From a bacterium (GTDB lineage Bacteria; NPL-UPA2; JAUVJM01), in the NCBI GenBank assembly GCA_030596585.1, contig JAUVJM010000021.1, forward strand, positions 1 to 16,391: a stretch of 16,391 bases of DNA. The letters are read 5' to 3'. The translations under genes and the position numbers were made by a program. This document shows positions 7,540-13,375 of this stretch, one piece after another. Each line of letters opens with the position of its first letter. Position 1 is the first letter of the stretch. The notes under the pieces were generated by a model that was not told where the DNA came from, did no database searches, and saw nothing but the letters and a program-made list of their open reading frames with translations.

Positions 7540-8886
7540 TCACTCTTTTATTATCTGGGTTAGCTCCTCAATAATTCTTTTTAGACTATCATCAGTTCGT
7601 ATCCCGGCTTCTATCTTGCGGTAGGCATGGAGAATGGTCGTGTGGTCTCTTCCTCCAAAGTTGTCTCCTATCTCGGGCAGAGAATGGTCGGTTAATTCCC
7701 GCGCAATGTACATTGCGATCTGCCTTGGCAGGGCAATGTTTCTGGAACGGTTTTTCTTCTTCATGTCGAGAATATGTAAATTAAAATGGTCTGCCACTTT
7801 ACTTTGGATGAGATCAAGCGTAATCTGTTTTTCCTTCGGTAATATGTCGTTCAATACGCGTTGTGCCATTTCAAGACTGAGTGGTTCTCGATTAAGTGAG
7901 GAAAAAGCAACGACTCTGGTTAATGCTCCTTCCAATTCCCTGATATTGAATTTTATCTTATTTGCAATAAAGAGAGTTATTTCTTCCGGTATGTTAAGGC
8001 TCTGGGCACTGCATTTTTCCCTGAGTATGGCAATCCTTGTCTCGAGGTCAGGCGGTTGGATATCAGTAACCAGCCCCCAATCAAACCTGGATACGAGTCT
8101 CTCCTCAAGCGTAGGGATTTCCTTGGGCGGACGGTCGCTGGAAACAACGATTTGTTTATGAGCATCATACAAAGCATTAAATGTGTGGAAGAATTCTTCC
8201 TGTGTGCTCTCCTTTCCTGCCAAGAAATGGATATCGTCAATGAGCAGGACGTCCACTCCGCGGTATTTCCCTCTGAATGAGGCAGTTTTTCGATGCTGTA
8301 TCGCGGTTATCAGTTCATTTGTAAAACTCTCGCTTGAGACGTACACAACTCTTAACTTGTTCCTGGGTTTGTTACATGCAGACCAGCCGATAGCCTGCAT
8401 CAGGTGTGTTTTACCAAGTCCCACTCCGCCATAGATGAAAAATGGATTGTATGCTTTGGCGGGTGATTCGGCAACTGCCAGGGAAGCCGCGTGCGCAAAC
8501 TGGTTGCTGGCGCCGACAACGAAATTCTCAAACGTGTATTTGCGGTTCAGGGGCATCCCCGTGTAAGTTTCCGCCGGGCTCTTTTCCCGGATGCCCGAAC
8601 TGCTGTCGGTGTTTGACGTGAACCGGATAGACAGCTTTTGAGCAGGAATCCCGGAGATGTCCGAGAGAATTTTTTTTACCAGTTCCAGGTAGTGTTTCTC
8701 TATCCAGTCTTCAAATGTTTTGTTGGGAGCTTTGAGGGCGAGTTCTCCTTTTTCGAACGAGACACATTCAATAGGCTCAATCCACGATGTATAAATCTGC
8801 TCGCCAAGGTGTGTCCTGAGAGTTTCCAGGAGGCGGCTCCAGACCTGCGACGACTGCATTTCCACTTTGATATTATCCTCTACCAA
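7540..8886 (-). CDS. dnaA: Chromosomal replication initiator DnaA
   Basis: DnaA, about 448 residues, the AAA+ protein that binds DnaA boxes and opens the origin. Domains in order: partner-binding domain I (about 1-90, with VWSRLLETLRTHL), a short linker, the AAA+ core with Walker A GGVGLGKTH (153-161), Walker B VDVLLIDDIHFL and the conserved RFDWGLVTDIQPPDLETR, then the C-terminal DNA-binding domain with signature GGRDHTTILHAYRKIE (411-426). The start is uncertain. The longest frame begins at a TTG (8884-8886) without a clear ribosome site. A GTG at 8863-8865 has AGAGG about 10 bases upstream, and an ATG lies at 8857-8859. All give an intact domain I. Perfect DnaA boxes lie both upstream (8939, 9030) and downstream (7473, 7491), so autoregulation is likely. 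Confidence 0.97.
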   Translation of the reverse strand: MVEDNIKVEMQSSQVWSRLLETLRTHLGEQIYTSWIEPIECVSFEKGELALKAPNKTFEDWIEKHYLELVKKILSDISGIPAQKLSIRFTSNTDSSSGIREKSPAETYTGMPLNRKYTFENFVVGASNQFAHAASLAVAESPAKAYNPFFIYGGVGLGKTHLMQAIGWSACNKPRNKLRVVYVSSESFTNELITAIQHRKTASFRGKYRGVDVLLIDDIHFLAGKESTQEEFFHTFNALYDAHKQIVVSSDRPPKEIPTLEERLVSRFDWGLVTDIQPPDLETRIAILREKCSAQSLNIPEEITLFIANKIKFNIRELEGALTRVVAFSSLNREPLSLEMAQRVLNDILPKEKQITLDLIQSKVADHFNLHILDMKKKNRSRNIALPRQIAMYIARELTDHSLPEIGDNFGGRDHTTILHAYRKIEAGIRTDDSLKRIIEELTQIIKE

Positions 8887-8938
8887 CCATCATAGCGCCA
8901 CCACTTTGGAATTGCGGCACTCCCAGGCAATTCACAGC

Positions 8939-8947
8939 TTATCCACA
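8939..8947 (+). promoter_or_regulatory. Perfect DnaA box upstream of dnaA
   Basis: TTATCCACA, 52 bases upstream of the longest dnaA frame. A weaker CAATTCACA lies just before it at 8929-8937. Confidence 0.8.
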
Positions 8948-9029
8948 TTCACTTACACGTTCTTGGAAAACCGGAAATCAAGCTTGAGATTTCTGAATCA
9001 AGGAGCGCACTTAACGGTTTGCTAACAAG

Positions 9030-9038
9030 TTATCCACA
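9030..9038 (+). promoter_or_regulatory. Perfect DnaA box in the dnaA/rpmH spacer
   Basis: TTATCCACA, same orientation as the box at 8939, 91 bases away. It is suitably placed for DnaA control of dnaA or rpmH. Confidence 0.8.
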
Positions 9039-9112
9039 GAAAGTTTAGCAGCAAGTTTCCAAAATTGGCATGATGATATTTTACCAAATTCCTGCTTCTT
9101 TGCAAGAAGAAT

Positions 9113-9141
9113 TTGACTATTGCTCCCACTTATGGTTAAAT
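9113..9141 (+). promoter_or_regulatory. Probable sigma-70 promoter for rpmH operon
   Basis: TTGACT at 9113-9118, a 17-base spacer, and TTAAAT at 9136-9141, with a TGn extended -10 just before it. It reads towards rpmH and would start transcription near 9148, giving a leader of about 155 bases that includes the palindromic repeat. Confidence 0.55.
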
Positions 9142-9175
9142 ATGCGAGAAAGTTCATTGAACCACGCCACTCTCA

Positions 9176-9261
9176 GTCATTCTGAGGAGCAAAGCGCCTG
9201 TCCTTGAGCGAAGCGAAGGAACGAAGGATCTCCGTAGATTCTTCGCTCCGTTCAGAATGAC
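9176..9261. repeat. Dispersed palindromic repeat, copy 2 (rpmH leader)
   Basis: 86 bases bounded by GTCATTCTGAG (9176-9186) and TTCAGAATGAC (9251-9261), with internal AAGCGAAGGA and GATTCTTCGCT parts. It shares its ends and its central AGATTCTTCG with the repeat at 3238-3317 but is less symmetrical in the middle. It lies between the predicted rpmH promoter and the rpmH start, so it should be transcribed. Confidence 0.85.
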
Positions 9262-9302
9262 ACAGGGTTCACTGAGTTTACACAAATGAGGTGTACTGAG
9301 AA

Positions 9303-9437
9303 ATGAAACGAACTTATCAGCCTTCTAACAAAAGCAGGAAGAGGGTGCACGGTTTCAGGAAGAGGATGTCAACCAAGGCGGGCAGAGATGTCCTGAAAAG
9401 AAGGCGTGCCAAGGGGCGTCATCGTCTTGCAGTGTGA
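9303..9437 (+). CDS. rpmH: 50S ribosomal protein L34
   Basis: A 44-residue, strongly basic protein that begins MKRTYQPSNKSRKRVHGFR and ends RRRAKGRHRLAV, the classic L34 pattern over its full length. L34 is a small protein of the large ribosomal subunit. The ATG at 9303 follows a GAGGTG ribosome site at about 9 bases. It opens the plus-strand cluster, divergent from dnaA, with rnpA directly after it, the usual arrangement at bacterial origins. Confidence 0.97.
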   Translation: MKRTYQPSNKSRKRVHGFRKRMSTKAGRDVLKRRRAKGRHRLAV

Positions 9438-9488
9438 TATGTGCTCGGATCCGCCGCAAGGCATTGGCGGGCGAAGCGAGGGATTATC

Positions 9489-9827
9489 TTGCTGTGCCAG
9501 GGGTTCCCGAGGGGAGAGCGTCTGAGGAAAGACGGGTTCAGAGAGGTTTTCTCGAAGGGGAAACGCCTTTCGAGCAGGGTTCTCGCTCTCTATGTTTTTG
9601 AATGCGGAGATAGAAAGGCAGGTTTCGTCGTCAGGAGAAGTGTGCGGGGAGCGGTCAAGAGAAACCGCCTTAAGCGTTTGCTGAGGGAAATTTACCGGCG
9701 GAACAGGGGCAAGATTAATGAGCGGGTTGCTCTTGTCGCGGTAGTCGGAGAGAAGGCTGAAGGATTGAGCTTGAAAGAACTGGAGAGGTCTTTCTTGTTA
9801 TTGTTGGAGAAAGCCGGAGCTCTGTAA
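9489..9827 (+). CDS. rnpA: Ribonuclease P protein component
   Basis: The protein subunit of RNase P, which helps the catalytic RNA trim the 5' leader of tRNA precursors. The sequence shows FPRGERLRKDGFREVFSKGKRLSS, then GFVVRRS, then the RNR signature region AVKRNRLKRLLREIYRRN, all in the expected order for this small basic protein. The frame is open from a GTG at 9441 (128 residues), but that codon has no ribosome site. I prefer the TTG at 9489, which has GAGGG about 7 bases upstream and gives 112 residues, the usual length. It follows rpmH by 51 bases (3 if the GTG is used), consistent with one transcript. RNase P RNA is not in the window. Confidence 0.92.
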   Translation: MLCQGFPRGERLRKDGFREVFSKGKRLSSRVLALYVFECGDRKAGFVVRRSVRGAVKRNRLKRLLREIYRRNRGKINERVALVAVVGEKAEGLSLKELERSFLLLLEKAGAL

Positions 9828-9837
9828 CATTAATTCT

Positions 9838-9921
9838 TGTCATTCCCCGACTTGATCGGGGATGACAAATAATAGGCAAAAATCTATGCGATAAGGCACT
9901 AGGTTTTCGCTCAGGGTGACA
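9838..9921. repeat. Palindromic repeat, divergent composite (rnpA/yidD spacer)
   Basis: A hairpin TGTCATTCCCCGA (9838-9850) / TCGGGGATGACA (9856-9867) with one bulged base, followed 40 bases on by TTTCGCTCAGGGTGACA (9905-9921). The second part resembles the right end of the GTCATTCTGAG repeats. The whole may be a decayed or composite member. It fills most of the spacer, and a GTG at 9916 that could start yidD lies inside it. Confidence 0.6.
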
Positions 9922-9933
9922 AAACGGTATGCT

Positions 9934-10140
9934 ATGAGATTAGTCATCGGCATGATTACGGTCTATCAGAGAATAGTTTCTCCCTTGAGGAGCCCTTGTT
10001 GTCGTTTCTATCCTTCGTGCTCCACGTATGCAAAGCAAGCCATTCAAAGCCGGGGTTTATGGCAGGGAGGCTGGCTTGCGCTTAAGAGAATCGTTCGCTG
10101 TCATCCCTTCAATCCCGGCGGATATGACCCTATAGAATAA
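9934..10140 (+). CDS. yidD: YidD membrane protein insertion efficiency factor
   Basis: A 68-residue YidD (DUF37) protein, a small membrane-associated factor reported to aid YidC-dependent insertion of inner-membrane proteins. Visible hallmarks are YQRIVSPL, the cysteine motif SPCCRFYPSCSTYA, GGWLALKRIVRCHPFNPGGYDP, and an amphipathic N terminus, covering nearly the whole family pattern. I chose the ATG at 9934, where the family pattern begins. An upstream in-frame GTG at 9916 lies inside a repeat and adds six unconserved residues. Neither has a strong ribosome site. The TAA stop shares one base with the yidC start (TAATG), indicating translational coupling. Confidence 0.93.
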   Translation: MRLVIGMITVYQRIVSPLRSPCCRFYPSCSTYAKQAIQSRGLWQGGWLALKRIVRCHPFNPGGYDPIE

Positions 10141-12161
10141 TGGAAAAGAGATTACTTTTTGCAGTCTTGCTATCGGCTCTGGTCTTGCTTGCCTATTACG
10201 CCACTCTGGATGTTCCGCAGAAGGAGCAGCCTGAAACAAAGCAGGAGGAGAGTTTTTCCGGGGCGCCTTCCGTCCCCGAAGCACCTTCTCAGGTTTCTCC
10301 GCTTCTGACTTCTTCCCCTGTTCCGTCTTCTGCGGGGGGGAGAGATGTTGTCGTGGAAACAGAGCGCTACAGGCTGATTTTAACTACCGGTGGCGCTCGT
10401 CTCAAGAGCCTGCGGCTGAAAGAATATTCCGAAATATGGAAAGAAGAAGCAGAGTTAAAGAAAGAGTTGGATTCGATAGACAGGCAGCTTTCCGGGCACA
10501 GAGATGCCGTGTCGAAAATTGAGGCGGAATCCAGAGGGGGAAACGGTGATGCGCGCTCTTATAGTCTCGGAAGCGAGGAAACTGACCCGAGGCAAAAGTT
10601 GGAGTCTCTGATACGGGCGAGGGAATCGCTTCTATATATCGCAAAGGAGACGGGTGAGCGGCGGCGCAGGATCGCAGAGTTGGAAGAAGAGATCGAGGAG
10701 GCAAGGTCAGGAGGAGACAGCCGGAGGATGAAACAGCTTGAGAATGAGTTGAGCGCGGAGAGAGGGGTGGAGCTTATTCCTCCTGCGGGCCCGGTCCATG
10801 GGGATTACCCTCTTACGTTGATTTTCCCGGGTCTTGATGTGGCCATAAACAACATTCTTTACGGCTGTGCAGTTGACTCGGTAGATTTAACCGGGGGTCA
10901 GGAAAAAGCCACCGTGGAATTTGAAGCGGATGTGGGGGAAGGACTGAAGCTGAAGAAGAAGTTCACTTTTTCTCCAGGGGGCTACGTTATAGGGCTGGAT
11001 GTGGTTCTTGAGAACAGTTCCTCCGGTAGTTTCGGGGATGAAAGGGCAATGCTTGTCTATGGACCCGGGGTCGGGCTTCTGGAAAGGGCTCAGGTCAGGG
11101 GTGCAACAAAGAAAGTGGCATCATATATAAGAGGGAGACCGAAAGCAAAGTTTGAAAGTTTGGAGGGAAGACGTGCAGGGATTGCTCCCGGTGCAGCTGT
11201 CACTCGCACAGGAGATTTCCAGTGGGTAGCTTTGCGGAACAAGTATTTCGCGGCAATTCTTATTCCCCGCGGAGAATGTCCTGCTATACGAATTGAGAAT
11301 TTCGCAGGCGGCGGGCAGAGCGTGGGAGTCAAAATACCCTCTTTCGATCTTGAAGCCGGCAAGGCGTTCACGGCGAATTTCGAGATATACCTTGGACCTC
11401 AGGGGGTGGAGGAACTCAAGGAAGCTGGACGGTCCCTCGAGAAGATTATTGACTATGGATTCTGGGAACCCATAGCTAAAGCTTTGGATTTCATGCTGAG
11501 GGTGTTCTTCCGCGCCGTGGGGAATTATGGCTGGTCGATTGTTCTGCTCTCTCTCTTTATTAAAATCATATTCTACCCCCTGACTCACCGCAGTTTTGAG
11601 GGGATGAGCAAGATGCAGACTGATATGAAGAGTCTCCAGCCGAAGATTGACGAGTTGAAGAAAAAGCATGGAGGCAATCAGCAGAAGCTGAACAAGGCTA
11701 CAATGGAGTTGTACCGCAGAGAAGGCATTAATCCCCTGAGCGGCTGTAAAAGCGGCTGTTTCCCGATGCTTTTGCAGATGCCTGTATTTTTTGCTCTCTA
11801 CGTCGTCTTGTATAACTGCATTGATTTGAGGGGTGCTCACTTTGCCGGATGGATCAGTGACCTTTCAGCCCCTGATCCGTGGCGGGTTCTGCCTATTCTG
11901 ATGGGTGCAAGCATGTTCTGGCAGCAAAAACTGACAGGTATGGGGGGGGGTATGGGAGGCGCGGCTATGGGAGGGAGCAGCTCTTCTCAGCAAGACCAGC
12001 AAAAGATGATGAAGTGGATGATGCCTGCCTTCCTCACTTTCATATTCTTTCGCCTGCCGGCGGGAGTTGTCTTGTACTGGTTCAGCTTTAACATATTCAC
12101 AAGCCTCCAGCAATTGCTCATAAAAAAGAAAAAGAGCGCGGGCGAAGAAGTTAAGCCCTAA
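10140..12161 (+). CDS. yidC: Membrane protein insertase YidC, with coiled-coil insertion
   Basis: YidC/Oxa1 insertase of the inner membrane, 673 residues against about 550 in E. coli. In order: an N-terminal membrane anchor (4-20), a Pro/Ser-rich linker, a periplasmic beta domain (about 70-420), then the insertase core with FWEPIAKALDFMLRVFFRAVGNYGWSIVLL taken in two overlapping parts (441-470), a positively charged groove residue Lys475 where E. coli has Arg366, the cytoplasmic hairpin KMQTDMKSLQPKIDELKKKHG, and C-terminal membrane segments ending FNIFTSLQQLLIKKKK. Two parts are unusual. Residues about 97-208 are a charged, heptad-like helical insertion inside the periplasmic domain. Residues 599-620 form a Gly/Met/Ser-rich loop between two membrane segments. 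Two G runs (7 at 10334, 8 at 11942) lie in frame. It starts one base inside the yidD stop. No jag/khpB follows. Confidence 0.96.
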   Translation: MEKRLLFAVLLSALVLLAYYATLDVPQKEQPETKQEESFSGAPSVPEAPSQVSPLLTSSPVPSSAGGRDVVVETERYRLILTTGGARLKSLRLKEYSEIWKEEAELKKELDSIDRQLSGHRDAVSKIEAESRGGNGDARSYSLGSEETDPRQKLESLIRARESLLYIAKETGERRRRIAELEEEIEEARSGGDSRRMKQLENELSAERGVELIPPAGPVHGDYPLTLIFPGLDVAINNILYGCAVDSVDLTGGQEKATVEFEADVGEGLKLKKKFTFSPGGYVIGLDVVLENSSSGSFGDERAMLVYGPGVGLLERAQVRGATKKVASYIRGRPKAKFESLEGRRAGIAPGAAVTRTGDFQWVALRNKYFAAILIPRGECPAIRIENFAGGGQSVGVKIPSFDLEAGKAFTANFEIYLGPQGVEELKEAGRSLEKIIDYGFWEPIAKALDFMLRVFFRAVGNYGWSIVLLSLFIKIIFYPLTHRSFEGMSKMQTDMKSLQPKIDELKKKHGGNQQKLNKATMELYRREGINPLSGCKSGCFPMLLQMPVFFALYVVLYNCIDLRGAHFAGWISDLSAPDPWRVLPILMGASMFWQQKLTGMGGGMGGAAMGGSSSSQQDQQKMMKWMMPAFLTFIFFRLPAGVVLYWFSFNIFTSLQQLLIKKKKSAGEEVKP

Positions 12162-12275
12162 AGACGCGGCATTTTGTGTCGCTTGCAAACCGCGCAAGAA
12201 AAAGCCACGGCACTCTCAAATACTGGCCAACCCAAAATCCTGTCAAAAAATCTCTTTTAAATACGCATAATTATA

Positions 12276-12304
12276 TTGACAAATAGCCATATCTGTGCCA
12301 TATT
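12276..12304 (+). promoter_or_regulatory. Promoter and possible operator of the brnT-brnA pair
   Basis: TTGACA at 12276-12281, a 17-base spacer, and CATATT at 12299-12304. A direct repeat GCCATAT occurs at 12286-12292 and 12297-12303, exactly 11 bases (one helix turn) apart, in the spacer and over the -10. It is a plausible operator for the ribbon-helix-helix antitoxin. The predicted transcription start falls at or next to the GTG start of brnT. Confidence 0.55.
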
Positions 12305-12310
12305 AAAAAT

Positions 12311-12598
12311 GTGGATAAGGAGTTTGGCAGTTTTATCTGGGATGTTAAGAAAGAAATAATCAATTACTACAAACATGGAGTCAATTTCACTACAGCCTCA
12401 AAGGCGTTTGAGGATCCAAAGAGAAAAATCTATGTTGACTCCAGGCATAGTAAAAAAGAAGAAAGGCTTTTCTGTATCGGGAAAGTTGAAGGTAAAATCT
12501 TAACAGTTAGATTCATCTACCGTAGAGGCAAGATTCGGATATTTGGTGCTGGCTATTGGAGGAAAGGAGAAACATATTATGAGAAAGAAACCGGTTGA
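12311..12598 (+). CDS. brnT: BrnT-like toxin (DUF497)
   Basis: A 95-residue protein of the BrnT/DUF497 family, toxins with a RelE-like ribonuclease fold that arrest growth by cleaving RNA. The match is to FIWDVKKEIINYYKHGVNF followed by AFEDP, a middle EERLFCIGKVEGKILTVRF, and a C-terminal RIF segment. The family signature close to RIISAR is replaced here by RIFGAGYW, so the C-terminal part of the site may differ. The frame opens at GTG 12311 with no ribosome site before it, and the predicted promoter would place the RNA 5' end there, so the message may be leaderless. It overlaps the antitoxin gene by 20 bases. Confidence is high for family and moderate for an active toxin. Confidence 0.82.
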   Translation: MDKEFGSFIWDVKKEIINYYKHGVNFTTASKAFEDPKRKIYVDSRHSKKEERLFCIGKVEGKILTVRFIYRRGKIRIFGAGYWRKGETYYEKETG

Positions 12599-12821
12599 TC
12601 CAAACAAGCCTGTTGGGGAAATGACCAGAGTTGAGGATTTTCTCCCCCCGCCTGGCAAATTGGCTGTCCCAGAAAAGACTGTGAAGATCACAATAGCCCT
12701 GAATGAATCAAGTGTGGATTTCTTTAAGCATCAGGCGAGAGAACACCACACAAAATACCAAAAGATGATCCGTGAGCTGGTGGATATATACGCAACACAA
12801 TACTCACGATCGGGCAGATGA
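12579..12821 (+). CDS. brnA: BrnA-like antitoxin, ribbon-helix-helix protein
   Basis: An 80-residue partner of the BrnT-like toxin. The N-terminal half is Pro- and charge-rich (DPNKPVGEMTRVEDFLPPP) and probably wraps the toxin. The C-terminal half, VKITIALNESSVDFFKHQAREHHTKYQKMIRELVDIYA, read in overlapping parts, fits the BrnA/CopG-type ribbon-helix-helix fold: a short beta strand, then two helices, used for dimerisation and DNA binding. The ATG at 12579 has an AGGAG site 9 bases upstream and lies inside the end of brnT, so the two are translated together. By analogy with brnTA it should bind and repress its own promoter. An in-frame upstream start at 12543 is possible but lacks support. Confidence 0.78.
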   Translation: MRKKPVDPNKPVGEMTRVEDFLPPPGKLAVPEKTVKITIALNESSVDFFKHQAREHHTKYQKMIRELVDIYATQYSRSGR

Positions 12822-12828
12822 AAGGAAT

Positions 12829-12872
12829 CAACGTGATGGAGCCTCAATTTCTCCATCCCTTCGTCCACGTTG
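12829..12872 (+). terminator. Hairpin after brnA, possible terminator
   Basis: GATGGAG (12835-12841) pairs with CTCCATC (12851-12857) around a 9-base loop, and CAACGTG (12829-12835) can pair with CACGTTG (12866-12872) with an 8-base bulge. It begins 8 bases after the brnA stop. There is no clear T-run, so termination is uncertain. Confidence 0.35.
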
Positions 12873-13038
12873 CCTCTCCTCTCCTGCCCCTGTCCATCAG
12901 TAAGTGAACACTGCATTGGGCATCTACCTTTCCCCACTTTCGTCAGAGCCCGCACCAAAAACTGGCAGCTTTGCCTTCCTCCTGGAAACCTGAACGCATA
13001 GAAGCTACCAATACTTACGAAAAGATACCAAAATATAC

Positions 13039-13067
13039 TTGACAATGCTTAGTGCTTGTGGTAATCT
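13039..13067 (+). promoter_or_regulatory. Possible promoter of the HTH/PIN pair
   Basis: A perfect TTGACA at 13039-13044, a 17-base spacer and TAATCT at 13062-13067, preceded by TG. The -10 match is weak (3 of 6). It lies 20 bases before the HTH gene. Confidence 0.4.
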
Positions 13068-13087
13068 CAAACAAAGGAAAGGGGGAC

Positions 13088-13375
13088 ATGATGCAAAAAA
13101 ATGTGATGAATGTCCAAGAAACCGCGGACTATCTCGGGTTCAGCTCTGCAAAAGTCTACAAACTAATTGAGACCAAGAATATCCCAGCTTCCAGAGTAGG
13201 CCGGCAGTATAGATTCCTCAAAGTTGCCCTGGATATGTGGCTCACCCGCAACATAATCTCAGAAGACACAGAGTTTTTAAGCCTGATAAAAGAGGTTAGA
13301 AAGGATTTCCTTGATGCCGGATATACCCAGGAAGATATCAGTAAAAGCCTTGAGAGCACCCGCAAGAACGCCTAA
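13088..13375 (+). CDS. Excisionase-type HTH protein, probable antitoxin of the PIN toxin
   Basis: A 95-residue protein with a MerR/excisionase-type helix-turn-helix in its first half: NVQETADYLGFSSAKVYKLI then PASRVGRQYRFLKVALDMWL. This is the HTH_17 pattern in which RVGRQ(Y)RF forms the wing and the last helix carries a Trp. The second half is helical and acidic and has no family I recognise; it may hold the PIN partner. The start is ATG 13088 or the next codon, ATG 13091; GGGGG lies just upstream and suits the second slightly better. The 3' end overlaps the PIN gene by 62 bases. An HTH gene directly before a PIN gene is a common toxin-antitoxin layout, hence the antitoxin call, which is inference. 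Confidence 0.75.
   Translation: MMQKNVMNVQETADYLGFSSAKVYKLIETKNIPASRVGRQYRFLKVALDMWLTRNIISEDTEFLSLIKEVRKDFLDAGYTQEDISKSLESTRKNA

Larger units (their letters stand above)
8887..9302. other. dnaA/rpmH divergent spacer
   Basis: 416 non-coding bases between the divergent dnaA and rpmH. It contains two perfect DnaA boxes (8939-8947, 9030-9038), a weaker 7/9 match (8929-8937), a probable rpmH promoter (9113-9141), an 11-base palindrome GTTCATTGAAC (9152-9162), and a copy of the palindromic repeat (9176-9261). I could not place a convincing dnaA promoter by eye. The boxes suggest DnaA regulation of dnaA or a second half of the origin. Confidence 0.75.
12822..13087. other. Spacer between the two toxin-antitoxin pairs
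   Basis: 266 bases with no gene that I recognise. It has the hairpin at 12829-12872 and a promoter at 13039-13067. A minus-strand frame stays open across it (12731-13045, 104 residues) and runs back into brnA, but it has no recognisable motif. The plus strand here is C-rich, unlike the G-rich plus strand of the surrounding genes, so it may be a remnant of something else. Confidence 0.4.

Noticed and set aside
11121..11840. A 239-codon minus-strand frame opposite yidC
   Set aside because: It is antisense to the conserved insertase core, with no domain, promoter or ribosome site.
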